A DNA stretch of 64,000 bases, from contig NZ_CP024869.1 in assembly GCF_003052165.1 (NCBI RefSeq), positions 1-64,000 on the forward strand, given 5' to 3'. Position 1 is the stretch's first letter. The number at the start of each line of letters is the position of its first letter. Under the pieces are notes generated by a model. It did no database searches. It was not told where the DNA came from and saw only the letters and a list, made by a program, of their open reading frames with translations. This document shows, piece after piece, positions 21,138 through 30,130 of the stretch. A program made the position numbers and the translations under genes. The DNA is from Dietzia sp. JS16-p6b. GTDB taxonomy: Bacteria; Actinomycetota; Actinomycetes; Mycobacteriales; Mycobacteriaceae.

Positions 21138-21276
21138 GTGGCTATTTCGTGACCCATCTGCGTCGTCGGCTCGGCGGCCCGGTCAGCTCAGCACCCGTGG
21201 AATAAGGGCACCGGACACGCGGTTGTACCGACAGGTCGTCGGAAACCCCCTCTCCGACGCAGGAGGAGTGGCGGAC

Positions 21277-23148
21277 GTGACGATGCAGCAGGCCGCCATG
21301 CGCACCCTGATGCGGGCCGAGAACAACAACATCACGCTCGACCGCAGCGTGTTCACCCGCGAGAACTTCCGGCGGATCGGACAGTTCGCGAAACCGCACA
21401 CCAGGCGGATCGTCCTGTTCCTGATCCTCTCGGTCTTCGGCGCCTCACTCGCCGTGGTGACCCCGCTGCTCGCCGGCCGCGTCGTCACGGCGATCGTGGA
21501 CGGCACCGCCGTGCGAGTGGTGTTCCTCCTCGCCGCCGCCATCGCGGTGATCGGCGTCGTCGAAGCGGTCAACGCGGTGGTGACCAGATTGTGGTCGGCC
21601 CGGATCGGCGAGGGCCTGATCCTCGACCTCCGCCGTGCGGTGTTCGACCACGTCCAGACCATGCCCGTCGCCTTCTTCATGCGCACCCGCACGGGCGCGC
21701 TGGTCAGTCGACTCAACAACGACGTCATGGGCGCCCAGCGGGCGTTCTCGGACACCCTCTCCGGGGTCGTGTCCAACCTCGTCCAGCTCATCCTGACCCT
21801 CGTCGTGATGGCCGGGATCAACTGGCAACTCACTCTCATGTCGGTGCTGCTGCTGCCGGTGTTCCTGTTCCCCGCGCGCTATGTGGGCCGGCGTCTGGCC
21901 AGACTGCGTCGCGAGGCCTCCGACCTCAACGCGTCGATGAACGACCAGATGACGGAACGCTTCAACGCGGGTGGCGCGACCCTGGTCAAGCTCTTCGGCC
22001 GCCCCGCCGCCGAATCCGCGGAGTTCGCCTCCCGCGCGGGCCGCGTTCGGGACATCGGGGTCCGGACCGCGCTGCTGATGAGCGTGTTCATGAACTCGCT
22101 GACGCTGGTCTCCACCCTCGCACTGGCGCTGGTCTACGGCATCGGTGGCTGGTTCGCCCTGTCCGGCGGGATGGACGCCGGGTCCGTCGTGGCACTCGCC
22201 CTCCTGCTGACCCGCCTCTACGGACCCCTGACCTCTCTGGCCAACGCACCGATGGACGTGGTGACCGCCGTCGTCAGTTTCGAGCGGGTCTTCGAGGTCC
22301 TGGATCTGGACCCGCTGCTCAAGGACGCCCCCGACGCGGTCGACGTGCCGGAGGGACCGGCCGCCATCGAGTTCGACGACGTCCGGTTCTCCTACCCCTC
22401 GGCCGACAAGGTGTCCCTTGCCTCGCTCGAGGAGGTCGCCGTGCTCGACACCCGCGGTGGCCAGGAGGTGCTGCACGGGATCAGCTTCCGTGCCGATCCC
22501 GGTCAGATGCTCGCCCTGGTCGGGTCCTCCGGCGCGGGCAAGTCCACCATCGCGTCGCTGCTTCCGCGCCTCTACGACGTGGACTCGGGGGCGGTGCGGG
22601 TCGCGGGCCTCGACGTGCGTCGGGTCACCTCGTCGTCACTGCGCCGGACGGTGGGCATGGTCACCCAGGACGGCCATCTCTTCCACGACACCATCCGCGC
22701 GAATCTGACCTTCGCCCGCCCGGAGGTCACCGACGAGCGCGTGTGGGACGCCCTGCGCCGGGCGCGGCTGGAGGACCTGGTCCGCTCGCTGCCCGACGGG
22801 CTGGACACCGTCATCGGAGACCGCGGGTACCGTCTGTCAGGCGGCGAGCGCCAGCGGCTGACCATCGCGAGACTGCTCATCGCGGAGCCGTCCGTCGTGG
22901 TCCTCGACGAGGCCACCAGCGCGTTGGACTCCACCAACGAGTCCGCGGTCCAGGAGGCCCTGACCGAGGCAATGTCCCACCGGACGTCGCTGGTGATCGC
23001 GCACCGGCTGTCCACCGTCCGCGCCGCCGACCTCATCCTCGTGCTGGAGGACGGCTGCGTGGTGGAGTCGGGCACCCACACCGAGTTGCTGGCAGCGGGT
23101 GGGCGGTACACCGAGCTGTACGAGACACAGTTCGCCGACCAGGAGTGA
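21277..23148 (+). CDS. ABC exporter, fused membrane and ATPase domains
   Basis: A 623-residue half-transporter with an N-terminal six-helix type IV exporter domain (about residues 40-330) and a C-terminal ATPase. Walker A GSSGAGKST is near 417, the signature LSGGERQR near 520, Walker B VVVLDEATS near 540 and the H-loop IAHRLST follows. Between the A-loop FSYPSADK and Walker A there is a 15-20 residue insert, which is also known in other actinobacterial exporters. GTG 21277 lies 8 bp after AGGAGGAG; ATG 21283 and GTG 21268 are alternatives. It diverges from the alkane hydroxylase. Substrate unknown; it may act as a homodimer. Confidence 0.88.
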   Translation: MTMQQAAMRTLMRAENNNITLDRSVFTRENFRRIGQFAKPHTRRIVLFLILSVFGASLAVVTPLLAGRVVTAIVDGTAVRVVFLLAAAIAVIGVVEAVNAVVTRLWSARIGEGLILDLRRAVFDHVQTMPVAFFMRTRTGALVSRLNNDVMGAQRAFSDTLSGVVSNLVQLILTLVVMAGINWQLTLMSVLLLPVFLFPARYVGRRLARLRREASDLNASMNDQMTERFNAGGATLVKLFGRPAAESAEFASRAGRVRDIGVRTALLMSVFMNSLTLVSTLALALVYGIGGWFALSGGMDAGSVVALALLLTRLYGPLTSLANAPMDVVTAVVSFERVFEVLDLDPLLKDAPDAVDVPEGPAAIEFDDVRFSYPSADKVSLASLEEVAVLDTRGGQEVLHGISFRADPGQMLALVGSSGAGKSTIASLLPRLYDVDSGAVRVAGLDVRRVTSSSLRRTVGMVTQDGHLFHDTIRANLTFARPEVTDERVWDALRRARLEDLVRSLPDGLDTVIGDRGYRLSGGERQRLTIARLLIAEPSVVVLDEATSALDSTNESAVQEALTEAMSHRTSLVIAHRLSTVRAADLILVLEDGCVVESGTHTELLAAGGRYTELYETQFADQE

Positions 23149-23153
23149 CGACT

Positions 23154-23171
23154 CCCGCGCGGTGGCGCGGG
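23154..23171. terminator. Hairpin between convergent genes
   Basis: CCCGCGC at 23154-23160 pairs with GCGCGGG at 23165-23171 around a GGTG loop, between the ABC transporter stop and the SDR stop. No T-tract. Confidence 0.4.
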
Positions 23172-23180
23172 GGGGCGTGA

Positions 23181-24110
23181 TCAGCTCTCGAGGTGCAGCC
23201 CCAGTTCACGCGCCGCGAGGGCGGCGTACTTGGACGTCTGCTCGAATGCGCCCTCCAGGGTCTGGGCGTCGGTGAGGTCGGCGATCTCGCTCCACCGCTC
23301 GGCCACGACCTCCGGGGTCCGGGCGTTGTCCGGGAGATAGATTCCCCGGCTCTCGACCATCTGCGAGACCGCGAACACCCCGGCGCCGGCACCGAGGATG
23401 GTCTTGGTGGGTGCCTCCTCACTGACCATGAACAGCGCCCCGGGTGCGATGGTCTCCGGGCCCATGATGTCCAGCACCCGCTGCGGCAGGAGGTCCTCGG
23501 TCATGCGGGTGGCGGCCGTGGGCGCGATCGAGTTGACCTTGATGTTCTTCTTGGCGCCCTCGATGGCCAGGACGTTCATGAGACCGACGAGGCCGGACTT
23601 CGCGGCGGCGTAGTTGCTCTGGCCGAAGTTGCCGTAGATGCCCGAGGACGAGGTGGTCATGAGGATGCGGCCGTATCCGGCCTCGGCCATGTGGGGCCAG
23701 ACGGCCTTGGTGCAGTTGACCGAGCCCATGAGGTGGACCTCGAGGACCTTGCGGAAGTCGTCGGTGTCCATCTTGGCGAACGACTTGTCGCGCAGGATGC
23801 CGGCGTTGTTCATGAGGATGTCGATGCGTCCCCACGTGTCGATGACCGAGGAGACCAGCGCGTCGACCGCGGCCTCGTCGGTGATGTCGGTGCCGTCGAC
23901 GATCGCCTCGCCCCCGGTAGCGACGATCTCGTCGACGACTCGCTGGGCCGGTGAGGACGTGCCGCCCTCGCCGTGGACGTCACCGCCGAGGTCGTTGACG
24001 ACGACCTTGGCACCGCGCTCGGCCAGGGCGAGGGCGTACGCGCGGCCGAGGCCGCCGCCGGCACCGGTGACGATAGCGACGCGGTCGGTGAAATCGATCG
24101 GGTTGACCAT
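23181..24110 (-). CDS. SDR-family oxidoreductase of the MFE-2/17-beta-HSD4 type
   Basis: A 309-residue short-chain dehydrogenase resembling the N-terminal (3R)-hydroxyacyl-CoA dehydrogenase domain of peroxisomal multifunctional enzyme 2. Visible are TGAGGGLGRAYALALAERGA near residue 15, the VVVNDLGGDVHGEG segment with the Asp that selects NAD, NNAG near 98, the catalytic SSSGIYGNFGQSNYAAAK near 150-170 and a C-terminal extension. Such proteins oxidise 3-hydroxyacyl-CoA or hydroxysteroids. Its location near the alkane hydroxylase and thioesterases fits fatty-acid or sterol side-chain breakdown, but this is inference. Confidence 0.84.
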   Translation of the reverse strand: MVNPIDFTDRVAIVTGAGGGLGRAYALALAERGAKVVVNDLGGDVHGEGGTSSPAQRVVDEIVATGGEAIVDGTDITDEAAVDALVSSVIDTWGRIDILMNNAGILRDKSFAKMDTDDFRKVLEVHLMGSVNCTKAVWPHMAEAGYGRILMTTSSSGIYGNFGQSNYAAAKSGLVGLMNVLAIEGAKKNIKVNSIAPTAATRMTEDLLPQRVLDIMGPETIAPGALFMVSEEAPTKTILGAGAGVFAVSQMVESRGIYLPDNARTPEVVAERWSEIADLTDAQTLEGAFEQTSKYAALAARELGLHLES

Positions 24111-24190
24111 GGGTGGCTCCTGGTGGTGAGAGTGGATCGGTCGGGTCGGGGGTGGCTCTGTTGGCGCGGTGCCCTGCTGGCGCGGGTCGG

Positions 24191-25522
24191 TCAGCCCAGC
24201 TCGCCGCGGACGTACGACTCGTAGGCAGGGAGGTCGAGGAAGCCGTGACCGGACAGGCCGATCACGATGGACGGGCCCGTGCCGGCCTCGCCGGTGTGCC
24301 TGCGGGCCTCGTCGAGGGCTCCGGCGAGGGCGTGGGTGGACTCGGGCGCGGGGACGATTCCCTCGGCCTTGGCGAACTCCACACCGGCTGCGAAGGCGAC
24401 GTTCTGTTCCACCGCGATCGAGTCGAGCAGCCCGAGGTGCTTGACGTGACTGACCAGGGGTGCCATCCCGTGGTATCGCAGTCCGCCCGAGTGGATGGGG
24501 TCCGGAACGAAGTCCTGGCCCAGCGTGTACATCTTCATGAGCGGTGTCAGCCCCGCGACGTCCCCGTGGTCGTAGCGGAACTCACCCTCGGTCATGGAGG
24601 GGCACGCGGACGGCTCGACAGCGACGATCCTCGTCCGCGCGCCGGCCAGGTTCTCGCGGATGAAGGGGAACGCCAGACCGGCGAGGTTGGAGCCGCCCCC
24701 GGCGCACCCGAACACGAAGTCGGGGGCCGTCTCGCCGAACATTCCCAACTGCTTGAGGGCCTCCTCGCCGATGATCGTCTGGTGGAGGCACACGTGGTTG
24801 AGAACGGACCCCAGGGAGTAGCGGGCCTCGGTATCGCCCGCGGCCACCTCGACCGCCTCTGACACCGCCATGCCCAGCGAACCGGGGGTCCGGGGGTCCT
24901 TGGCGAGGAAGGACCGTCCGGCCTCGGTCAGGTCGGAGGGGCTGGGGTGAACGGACGCGCCGAAGGTCTCCATGAGCATGCGGCGGTACGGCTTGGACTC
25001 GAACGATGCCTTGACCTGCCAGACCTCCACCTCGATGCCGAAGGCCTGGCCCGCGAACGCCAGCGAGGCCCCCCACTGCCCGGCGCCGGTCTCGGTGGTG
25101 AGCTTGGTGATTCCCTCCGCGGCGTTGTAGTACGCCTGGGCCACGGCCGTGTTGGGCTTGTGCGAGCCGACCGGGCTGGTGCCCTCGTACTTGTAGAAGA
25201 TCCTCGCGGAGGTATCGAGCGCCTTTTCCAGTCGGCGGGCGCGGATGAGGGGCGAGGGCCGCCACAGGCGGTAGATCTCCCGCACCTCCTCCGGGATCTC
25301 GACGTACCGCTCGCCGGTGACCTCCTGCTCGATGAGCGCCATGGGGAAGAGCGGGGCGAGGTCCTCCGGGCCGAGCGGCTCCTTGGTGCCAGGGTGCAGA
25401 TGCGGCGCCATCGGCTCGGGCAGGTCGGCCTGGATGTTGTACCAGTGGGTCGGCATCTCGCTCTCGGGGAGCAGAGCCTTGACCAGAGGTTCCGTGGCCG
25501 GCGGTGCAGCATCAGACGTCAT
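24191..25522 (-). CDS. TrpB-like PLP-dependent enzyme (TrpB2)
   Basis: A 443-residue fold-type II PLP enzyme of the TrpB2 class of tryptophan synthase beta-like proteins. The PLP lysine lies in [17 protein letters not shown] at about residue 122, and the phosphate-binding [15 protein letters not shown] near 270. The N-terminal extension with [20 protein letters not shown]-like residues and greater length than TrpB1 (about 400) support TrpB2. There is no trpA or trp operon next to it, so it may act alone on serine and indole or on phosphoserine, as proposed for stand-alone TrpB2. ATG 25522 is preceded by GAGGACACC; longer starts are unlikely. Confidence 0.87.
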   Translation of the reverse strand: MTSDAAPPATEPLVKALLPESEMPTHWYNIQADLPEPMAPHLHPGTKEPLGPEDLAPLFPMALIEQEVTGERYVEIPEEVREIYRLWRPSPLIRARRLEKALDTSARIFYKYEGTSPVGSHKPNTAVAQAYYNAAEGITKLTTETGAGQWGASLAFAGQAFGIEVEVWQVKASFESKPYRRMLMETFGASVHPSPSDLTEAGRSFLAKDPRTPGSLGMAVSEAVEVAAGDTEARYSLGSVLNHVCLHQTIIGEEALKQLGMFGETAPDFVFGCAGGGSNLAGLAFPFIRENLAGARTRIVAVEPSACPSMTEGEFRYDHGDVAGLTPLMKMYTLGQDFVPDPIHSGGLRYHGMAPLVSHVKHLGLLDSIAVEQNVAFAAGVEFAKAEGIVPAPESTHALAGALDEARRHTGEAGTGPSIVIGLSGHGFLDLPAYESYVRGELG

Positions 25523-25562
25523 GTGGTGTCCTCGGAAGATGTCGGGAGGGGTGAGCCGCACC

Positions 25563-26045
25563 TCATCTTACGAGTTCGCGCCGCATGGGCAGGTGCGGGA
25601 TCCGTTCATCCAAGTAGTCCGGCCCGCACCGGAGGAACCCGAACTGCTCGTACCACCCCTCGAGGTGGGACTGGGCGCCTATCTCGACGGGCGTCGTGCC
25701 GCAGAGCCCGATGCCGTGACGGATCAGGGCACCGGCGATCCCCCGCCCTCGCCACCCGGGCACCGTACACACACGGCCGAGGTGCATGACCCCACCGTGG
25801 ACCCCCGATTCGAACACGCGCAGGGCCGCCACCAACTCGTCCGGTCCGGACTCGGTGGCCCGAGCCCAGGCCATCAGGTGCGTGGTGCCGGGGTCGGCAT
25901 CGACGTCGTCGATCTCCGCGTACGGGCAGTCCTGCTCGGCGACGAAGACGTCCACGCGCAGCTTGTACAGCGCGTGGACGTCCAGCGGCCCCAGCCCGGT
26001 CAGCGGAGAGGCGACGACTCTCCACGGAGACTCGTGCTCACCCAT
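25563..26045 (-). CDS. GNAT-family N-acetyltransferase (ElaA-like)
   Basis: A 160-residue acetyltransferase. It has [20 protein letters not shown] at the N terminus, a feature of ElaA-like proteins, and the acetyl-CoA binding motif [14 protein letters not shown] near residue 100. The C-terminal [13 protein letters not shown] segment is also typical. The substrate is unknown. It starts 40 bp before the trpB2-like gene on the same strand and may be co-transcribed with it and with the membrane protein gene upstream. Confidence 0.82.
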   Translation of the reverse strand: MGEHESPWRVVASPLTGLGPLDVHALYKLRVDVFVAEQDCPYAEIDDVDADPGTTHLMAWARATESGPDELVAALRVFESGVHGGVMHLGRVCTVPGWRGRGIAGALIRHGIGLCGTTPVEIGAQSHLEGWYEQFGFLRCGPDYLDERIPHLPMRRELVR

Positions 26046-26055
26046 CAACTGCAGG

Positions 26056-26787
26056 TCAGGGCTTGTCGGCCGGGGAACCACCGGCCGGATCGTCGTCCGA
26101 CGGCTGCGGCGCGGAGCCGGCGGCCGGGCCGGGCGCGGCACTGCCGGCCGCGGGTGCCGTGCCGTCGGGCTGGTCCGCGGGGCCCTCGGGATCGGGGGAC
26201 TCGATGGTGAGGTCCTCGCCGGTCTCGGATTCACCGGTGGTGCCCGCATCCGGGGTGTCCGCACCGGTGCGTGCCGAACCCGCGGCGGCAGCCGACGACG
26301 ACGCGGAGCTCGACGAGTCCGCCGGTTCGGTGGAGGCCGTGGTCCTGGGGGTCGTCGTGGGCGCGGCCCCGGAGTACTCCTGGCCACGCAGGAAGTACGC
26401 GGCAGCACCCGCGACCGCGGCGCCGCCGGCGAGTCCGACGATCCACAGGGGCGCGAGGCGCCGCCGCCTCTTCGGCTTGTCCTGGGGCGCGGTGAGAACG
26501 GAGGTCTGCTCCCGGAGGGACTCGGCGTGCTCCTTGGCGTCCGCGGCGAGGTTGCCCAGGATCTCCGCCTGCTCCGCGCGCCGTTCGCGCAGCACCTGGA
26601 TGCCGCGGCTGGCGCCGAACAGCGCCAGACCCGCGGGCCCGCGGGTGGCGGCCACCGCCGCTTCACCCAGGAAGCGGGGATCCTTGAGGTCGAATGCCTT
26701 CCGGGCGGCGGTGCCGGCCTTCTTCAGGTCCTTCTCGGCGGACTTGATGGCCTTGCGTTCAGCGGCTCGATCACTTCGTGTGCTCAT
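26056..26787 (-). CDS. Single-pass membrane protein with disordered acidic tail
   Basis: A 243-residue protein of unknown function. Residues 1-100 are charged and helical, followed by a basic patch [12 protein letters not shown], one transmembrane helix (about 115-135, [16 protein letters not shown]) and a long Ser/Ala/Pro/Asp-rich tail. The tail has low complexity and is probably outside the membrane and disordered. It is divergent from ppiA, the position held by membrane-protein gene Rv0008c in M. tuberculosis, so it may be a positional counterpart; I see no clear sequence link. ATG 26787 starts [13 protein letters not shown]. Confidence 0.65.
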   Translation of the reverse strand: MSTRSDRAAERKAIKSAEKDLKKAGTAARKAFDLKDPRFLGEAAVAATRGPAGLALFGASRGIQVLRERRAEQAEILGNLAADAKEHAESLREQTSVLTAPQDKPKRRRRLAPLWIVGLAGGAAVAGAAAYFLRGQEYSGAAPTTTPRTTASTEPADSSSSASSSAAAAGSARTGADTPDAGTTGESETGEDLTIESPDPEGPADQPDGTAPAAGSAAPGPAAGSAPQPSDDDPAGGSPADKP

Positions 26788-26867
26788 GGGTAGATGGTGG
26801 CACAGGGCCCGGACCCCGACCACCACCTCACCGACATCCACCGGTACCGCGTGGCAGGATGGTCGCC

Positions 26868-27389
26868 GTGAGCATCGCAACGCAGAAGGCAACCATCCAC
26901 ACCACCAAGGGCGACATCGTCGTCGAGCTGTTCGGCAACCACGCCCCGGAGACGGTCGCGAACTTCGTCGGCCTGGCCGACGGTTCGAAGGACTACTCGC
27001 AGGCCAACGCCAAGGGCGAGAAGAGCGGCCCGTTCTATGACGGTTCGATCTTCCACCGCGTCATCTCGGGGTTCATGATCCAGGGCGGCGACCCCACGGG
27101 CACCGGTCGTGGCGGTCCGGGTTACCAGTTCAAGGACGAGTTCCACCCGGAGCTCCAGTTCAGTGAGCCCTACCTGCTGGCCATGGCCAACGCGGGCCCG
27201 GGGACCAACGGTTCGCAGTTCTTCGTCACCGTGGGCCCCACGCCGCACCTGAACAACCGGCACACCATCTTCGGGAAGGTCGCCGACGCCGACTCGCAGA
27301 AGGTCATCGACGCCATCGCCACCACCAAGACCGGGGCCATGGACCGTCCGGTCGAGGACATCGTGATCGAGTCCATCGAGATCTCCTGA
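26868..27389 (+). CDS. ppiA: Peptidyl-prolyl cis-trans isomerase, cyclophilin type
   Basis: Cytosolic cyclophilin that speeds prolyl isomerisation in protein folding. The 173 residues contain the active-site residues [19 protein letters not shown] (about 57-75), [14 protein letters not shown] (about 100-113) and the H-IFG segment near 128. GTG 26868 follows AGGATGG by a few bases and gives an N terminus [15 protein letters not shown] like relatives; ATG 26859 is a nearby alternative. It resumes the conserved origin-proximal order (Rv0009). Confidence 0.95.
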   Translation: MSIATQKATIHTTKGDIVVELFGNHAPETVANFVGLADGSKDYSQANAKGEKSGPFYDGSIFHRVISGFMIQGGDPTGTGRGGPGYQFKDEFHPELQFSEPYLLAMANAGPGTNGSQFFVTVGPTPHLNNRHTIFGKVADADSQKVIDAIATTKTGAMDRPVEDIVIESIEIS

Positions 27390-27429
27390 CAGTTGACCCC
27401 CGGGGTCGTGGCGACACGACCCGGCCAGC

Positions 27430-27460
27430 GGCGCGGGCACCGGTACCCCGGTCCCGCGCC
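27430..27460 (+). terminator. Strong hairpin after ppiA
   Basis: A 13-bp stem with one bulged C: GGCGCGGG (27430-27437) and ACCGG pair with CCGGT and CCCGCGCC (ending 27460) around a TACC loop. It lies between ppiA and the rhomboid gene. Confidence 0.6.
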
Positions 27461-27489
27461 GTCTGTGTCTCCATGACGATGCAGGAACG

Positions 27490-28242
27490 GTGACACCCCA
27501 CCACGCCATGACCACTCAGACCCACAGCGGTGGCGCCGTCTCCCGCTTCTTCCGCCTCCAGCCGGTGACCGCGTGGCTCATCACCGCCAACCTCGCGGTC
27601 TACGCCGCGACGGTCGCCCAGTCGCGGAGTCTGCTCGCCAACCATTCCGCCGTGTTGTTCCAGGCCACGGCGCTGTATCCGCCGCTGGTCGCGGCCCATG
27701 ACGAGTGGTGGCGTCTGATGACGTCGGCGTTCCAGCACTTCGGCCCCATGCATCTGCTGCTCAACATGTACATGCTGTGGATCCTCGGTCTGGGTGTCGA
27801 GCGCAGCATCGGCCATGCGCGATTCCTCGCGCTCTACCTGGTCTCGGCCCTCGGCGGGTCCGCCGCCGTGATGTTCTACGGCCAGAACGCGCTCACGGCC
27901 GGGGCGTCCGGCGCGATCTTCGGGCTCATGGGCGCCTACGCGATCGTCGCGATGTCGATGCGCGTGGACGTCAAGGGGATCGGGATACTGCTGGTACTGA
28001 ACATCGGCGTGAGCTTCCTGGTCCCGGGCGTCTCGCTGGCCGCGCATCTGGGCGGCCTGCTCGTGGGTGCGCTCGGCGCGCTGGTCGTGGTGTCGTTGCC
28101 CCGTCGGCTACCGCGAGGGGTGGGCCGCGGCGGACGCCAGGCCGTGTCGTGGCTCGGCTACCTGGTTCTGGTGGCGCTCGTCGCCACGGCCGCCTGGTAC
28201 GCGGCCGACACCATGTCGCCGGGGCTGTTCCTCAGAGCGTAG
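27490..28242 (+). CDS. Rhomboid-family intramembrane serine protease
   Basis: Membrane protease that cuts transmembrane helices of substrate proteins. The 250-residue protein has 6-7 predicted helices. The oxyanion Asn region HLLLNMYMLWILGLGVE is near residue 93, the catalytic Ser in TAGASGAIFGLMGAYA near 140 and the catalytic His in SLAAHLGGLLVG near 185. GTG 27490 has GCAGGAAC upstream; ATG 27508 is an alternative. It overlaps the convergent PH-domain gene by 11 bp. Rhomboid genes at this place are common in Corynebacteriales. Confidence 0.92.
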   Translation: MTPHHAMTTQTHSGGAVSRFFRLQPVTAWLITANLAVYAATVAQSRSLLANHSAVLFQATALYPPLVAAHDEWWRLMTSAFQHFGPMHLLLNMYMLWILGLGVERSIGHARFLALYLVSALGGSAAVMFYGQNALTAGASGAIFGLMGAYAIVAMSMRVDVKGIGILLVLNIGVSFLVPGVSLAAHLGGLLVGALGALVVVSLPRRLPRGVGRGGRQAVSWLGYLVLVALVATAAWYAADTMSPGLFLRA

Positions 28243-28723
28243 AGCCCCCGAACCCCAGCTGCACCAACCGGTCGGTCACCTCACGCGGGTCGGCCCCCAG
28301 GTCGCCTCGCGTGAACACCTCGAGTACCTCCCGACCCCGGTCATCCACGTACTCCAGTCGCATGAGGTGCTGCCGCACGCCCCATCTCGCGACCCCGAGT
28401 GCCCGCGCCTCGACGACCCGAGCGGGCGGGACGAACACCACGCCCCTGAGCCTGGTGATCGCGATCTGACCGTCCACCACCTCGATCCGGGGACGCCGTA
28501 TCAGCTGCATCACCCCCGCGGGGATCACGAACAGCGCCAGGAGTCCGGTGAGGATGAGCCCGAGCGGGTCCCCGTTCGCCGCACCCACCGCCATGGCGCC
28601 GACACCGAGGGCGATCTGCGCGCTCGGCCACAGCACCCCCGGACCCCACGAATCCGCATCCCACGAATCCGCATCCCGCGGATCCGCACTGTGCCCGCCG
28701 GGAGACGCCGCTGGCTCACTCAT
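28232..28723 (-). CDS. PH-domain membrane protein (Rv0010c-like)
   Basis: A 163-residue protein with two close hydrophobic helices (about residues 35-75, SAQIALGVGAMAVGAA and LILTGLLALFVIPAGVMQLI) followed by a small bacterial PH-like beta domain (RPRIEVVDGQIAITRLRGVVF to the end). It corresponds in place and architecture to Rv0010c of M. tuberculosis, between ppiA and crgA. Function unknown. The N-terminal 25 residues contain the repeat DADSWDADSW encoded by a short DNA repeat. Start ATG 28723 has GAGG upstream. Confidence 0.75.
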   Translation of the reverse strand: MSEPAASPGGHSADPRDADSWDADSWGPGVLWPSAQIALGVGAMAVGAANGDPLGLILTGLLALFVIPAGVMQLIRRPRIEVVDGQIAITRLRGVVFVPPARVVEARALGVARWGVRQHLMRLEYVDDRGREVLEVFTRGDLGADPREVTDRLVQLGFGGSTL

Positions 28724-29057
28724 CCCCCCATCCTCTCTCATCCACAGGCGGAATCCACAGTGTGGATGAATCACACGGGTGGAGTTCGATCCGCGTTCGA
28801 GAGCCCGGCACCCCGACCTGCGGAGTCGTCCGCGTCGTCGTCGTCACGGGTTTGTCCCCAGTGTGGAGGGAGTTGTCCACAGCCTGTGCGGGCGGGTCCG
28901 ACCAGCGGTAACAGCGGTTACTTCGCCGGATACACCACCTTGACCTGCGCGGATGTCAACTCGCTAAGAAAATGCAGGTCACCCCCCGCGGAGTGCGGGG
29001 GGTGACCTGTGTATAAGACTGTGGATTACCCGGAACCGGGTTCAGTGAGAACGGGTG
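28724..29057. promoter_or_regulatory. Intergenic region with a DnaA-box-like cluster
   Basis: This 334-bp gap has no credible gene. It holds TCATCCACA at 28738-28746, the same 9-mer inverted at 28761-28769, TTGTCCCCA at 28852-28860 and a perfect TTGTCCACA at 28873-28881. The crgA terminator follows at 28965-29009. The boxes could titrate DnaA or regulate the flanking PH-domain gene. Confidence 0.55.
28965..29009 (-). terminator. Intrinsic terminator of crgA
   Basis: A perfect 15-bp stem: CAGGTCACCCCCCGC (28975-28989) pairs with GCGGGGGGTGACCTG (28995-29009) around a 5-nt loop. On the minus strand it is followed by CATTTTCTT, a T-rich tail, so it ends transcription coming from crgA. Confidence 0.85.
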
Positions 29058-29324
29058 TCAGCGCCAGTTCATCGTCATGAGGAGCCCGACGACAGCCAGA
29101 CCGAACCCGATGGCGAAGTTCTGCCACGTCTCGAGGGACTGCATGAACGGGATCCGCTCACCGGCGATGTAGTAGGTCACCAACCACGCGAGCCCCAGGA
29201 TCATGAGACCGAACATCACGATGATGTACCACTGCGACGTGGGCGTCCCCTTGACCTTGACGGGGGTGCGGCTGACGGCCGCGTCTGTGTACTCGGTCTT
29301 CGACCGGACCTTTGACTTGGGCAT
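29058..29324 (-). CDS. crgA: Cell division protein CrgA
   Basis: A small membrane protein of the actinobacterial divisome that interacts with FtsZ and septal penicillin-binding proteins. The 88 residues hold a basic cytoplasmic N terminus MPKSKVRSK and two transmembrane helices (about 34-54 and 68-86, ending GLLMTMNWR, the family signature). The start is ATG 29324 with GAGGACG upstream. Length and layout match the family. It sits next to the pkn-pbpA-rodA division operon region as usual. Confidence 0.94.
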   Translation of the reverse strand: MPKSKVRSKTEYTDAAVSRTPVKVKGTPTSQWYIIVMFGLMILGLAWLVTYYIAGERIPFMQSLETWQNFAIGFGLAVVGLLMTMNWR

Positions 29325-29427
29325 GACGTCCTCGCGCTGGTGGGGCTGCACTGGTGGGGCTGATCCAGGGCAGTCTACCAAGCCCCACCCCGGACGTTCA
29401 TCCCACCGACGGCAGTACGCTGCATCT

Positions 29428-30108
29428 ATGCGCATCCTCGTCGTCGACAACTACGACAGCTTCGTCTACAACCTGGTCCAGTACCTGGGCCAGCTGGGAG
29501 CGACGTGTGAGGTGTGGAGGAACGACGACGTGAGGCTCGCCGGACCCGACGGTGGCTACGACCCGGCGTCGCTGGCAGGGGTGGTCGCGGAGTTCGACGG
29601 CGTCCTGCTCAGCCCCGGCCCGGGTACGCCGGACCGGGCGGGGGCCACGATCCCGCTCATCGGGGTCTGCGGACGCGCCGGCGTCCCGGTGCTGGGCGTG
29701 TGCCTGGGACACCAGGCGATCGGGGAGGCGTTCGGGGCCACGGTCGACCGGGCCGCCGAACTCATGCACGGCAAGACGAGCCGGGTCACCCACGACGACT
29801 CCGGCGTGCTCGCCGGGATCCCCAGCCCCTTCACGGCGACCCGCTACCACTCGCTGACGGTGCTGCCGGAGACCATCCCGGAGGACCTCGTGCCCACCGC
29901 GTGGACCGGGTCCGGTCTGGTCATGGCGATGCGGCACCGCGAGATGCCGGTGCACGGGGTGCAGTTCCATCCCGAGTCGGTGATGAGCGACGGAGGCCAC
30001 CGCATGCTCGCCAACTGGTTGGGGATGTGCGGCGAGCAGCCGGAGGAGGCCCTGGTGGCGGGTCTGGAGCAGGAGCTCGACCGGGCCCGGGGCGCCGCGC
30101 TCGCCTGA
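29428..30108 (+). CDS. trpG: Anthranilate/aminodeoxychorismate synthase glutaminase subunit
   Basis: Class I glutamine amidotransferase that supplies ammonia to TrpE or PabB. The 226-residue protein starts MRILVVDNYDSFVYNLVQYL, has the oxyanion motif SPGPGTP near residue 57, the nucleophile in GVCLGHQAIGE near 90, and the catalytic HPESV near 190. No trpE or pabB is adjacent. By position it matches Rv0013 (trpG/pabA), which probably serves both pathways. A DUF881 gene normally found before it in mycobacteria is absent. It converges with pknB, 22 bp apart. Confidence 0.93.
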   Translation: MRILVVDNYDSFVYNLVQYLGQLGATCEVWRNDDVRLAGPDGGYDPASLAGVVAEFDGVLLSPGPGTPDRAGATIPLIGVCGRAGVPVLGVCLGHQAIGEAFGATVDRAAELMHGKTSRVTHDDSGVLAGIPSPFTATRYHSLTVLPETIPEDLVPTAWTGSGLVMAMRHREMPVHGVQFHPESVMSDGGHRMLANWLGMCGEQPEEALVAGLEQELDRARGAALA

Positions 30109-30130
30109 GCCGCAGCACCCCGCGAGGCCC

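Noticed and set aside
25786-26793. 335-codon plus-strand frame over the GNAT and membrane-protein genes
   Set aside because: Low-complexity Arg/Gly-rich shadow of the minus-strand genes.
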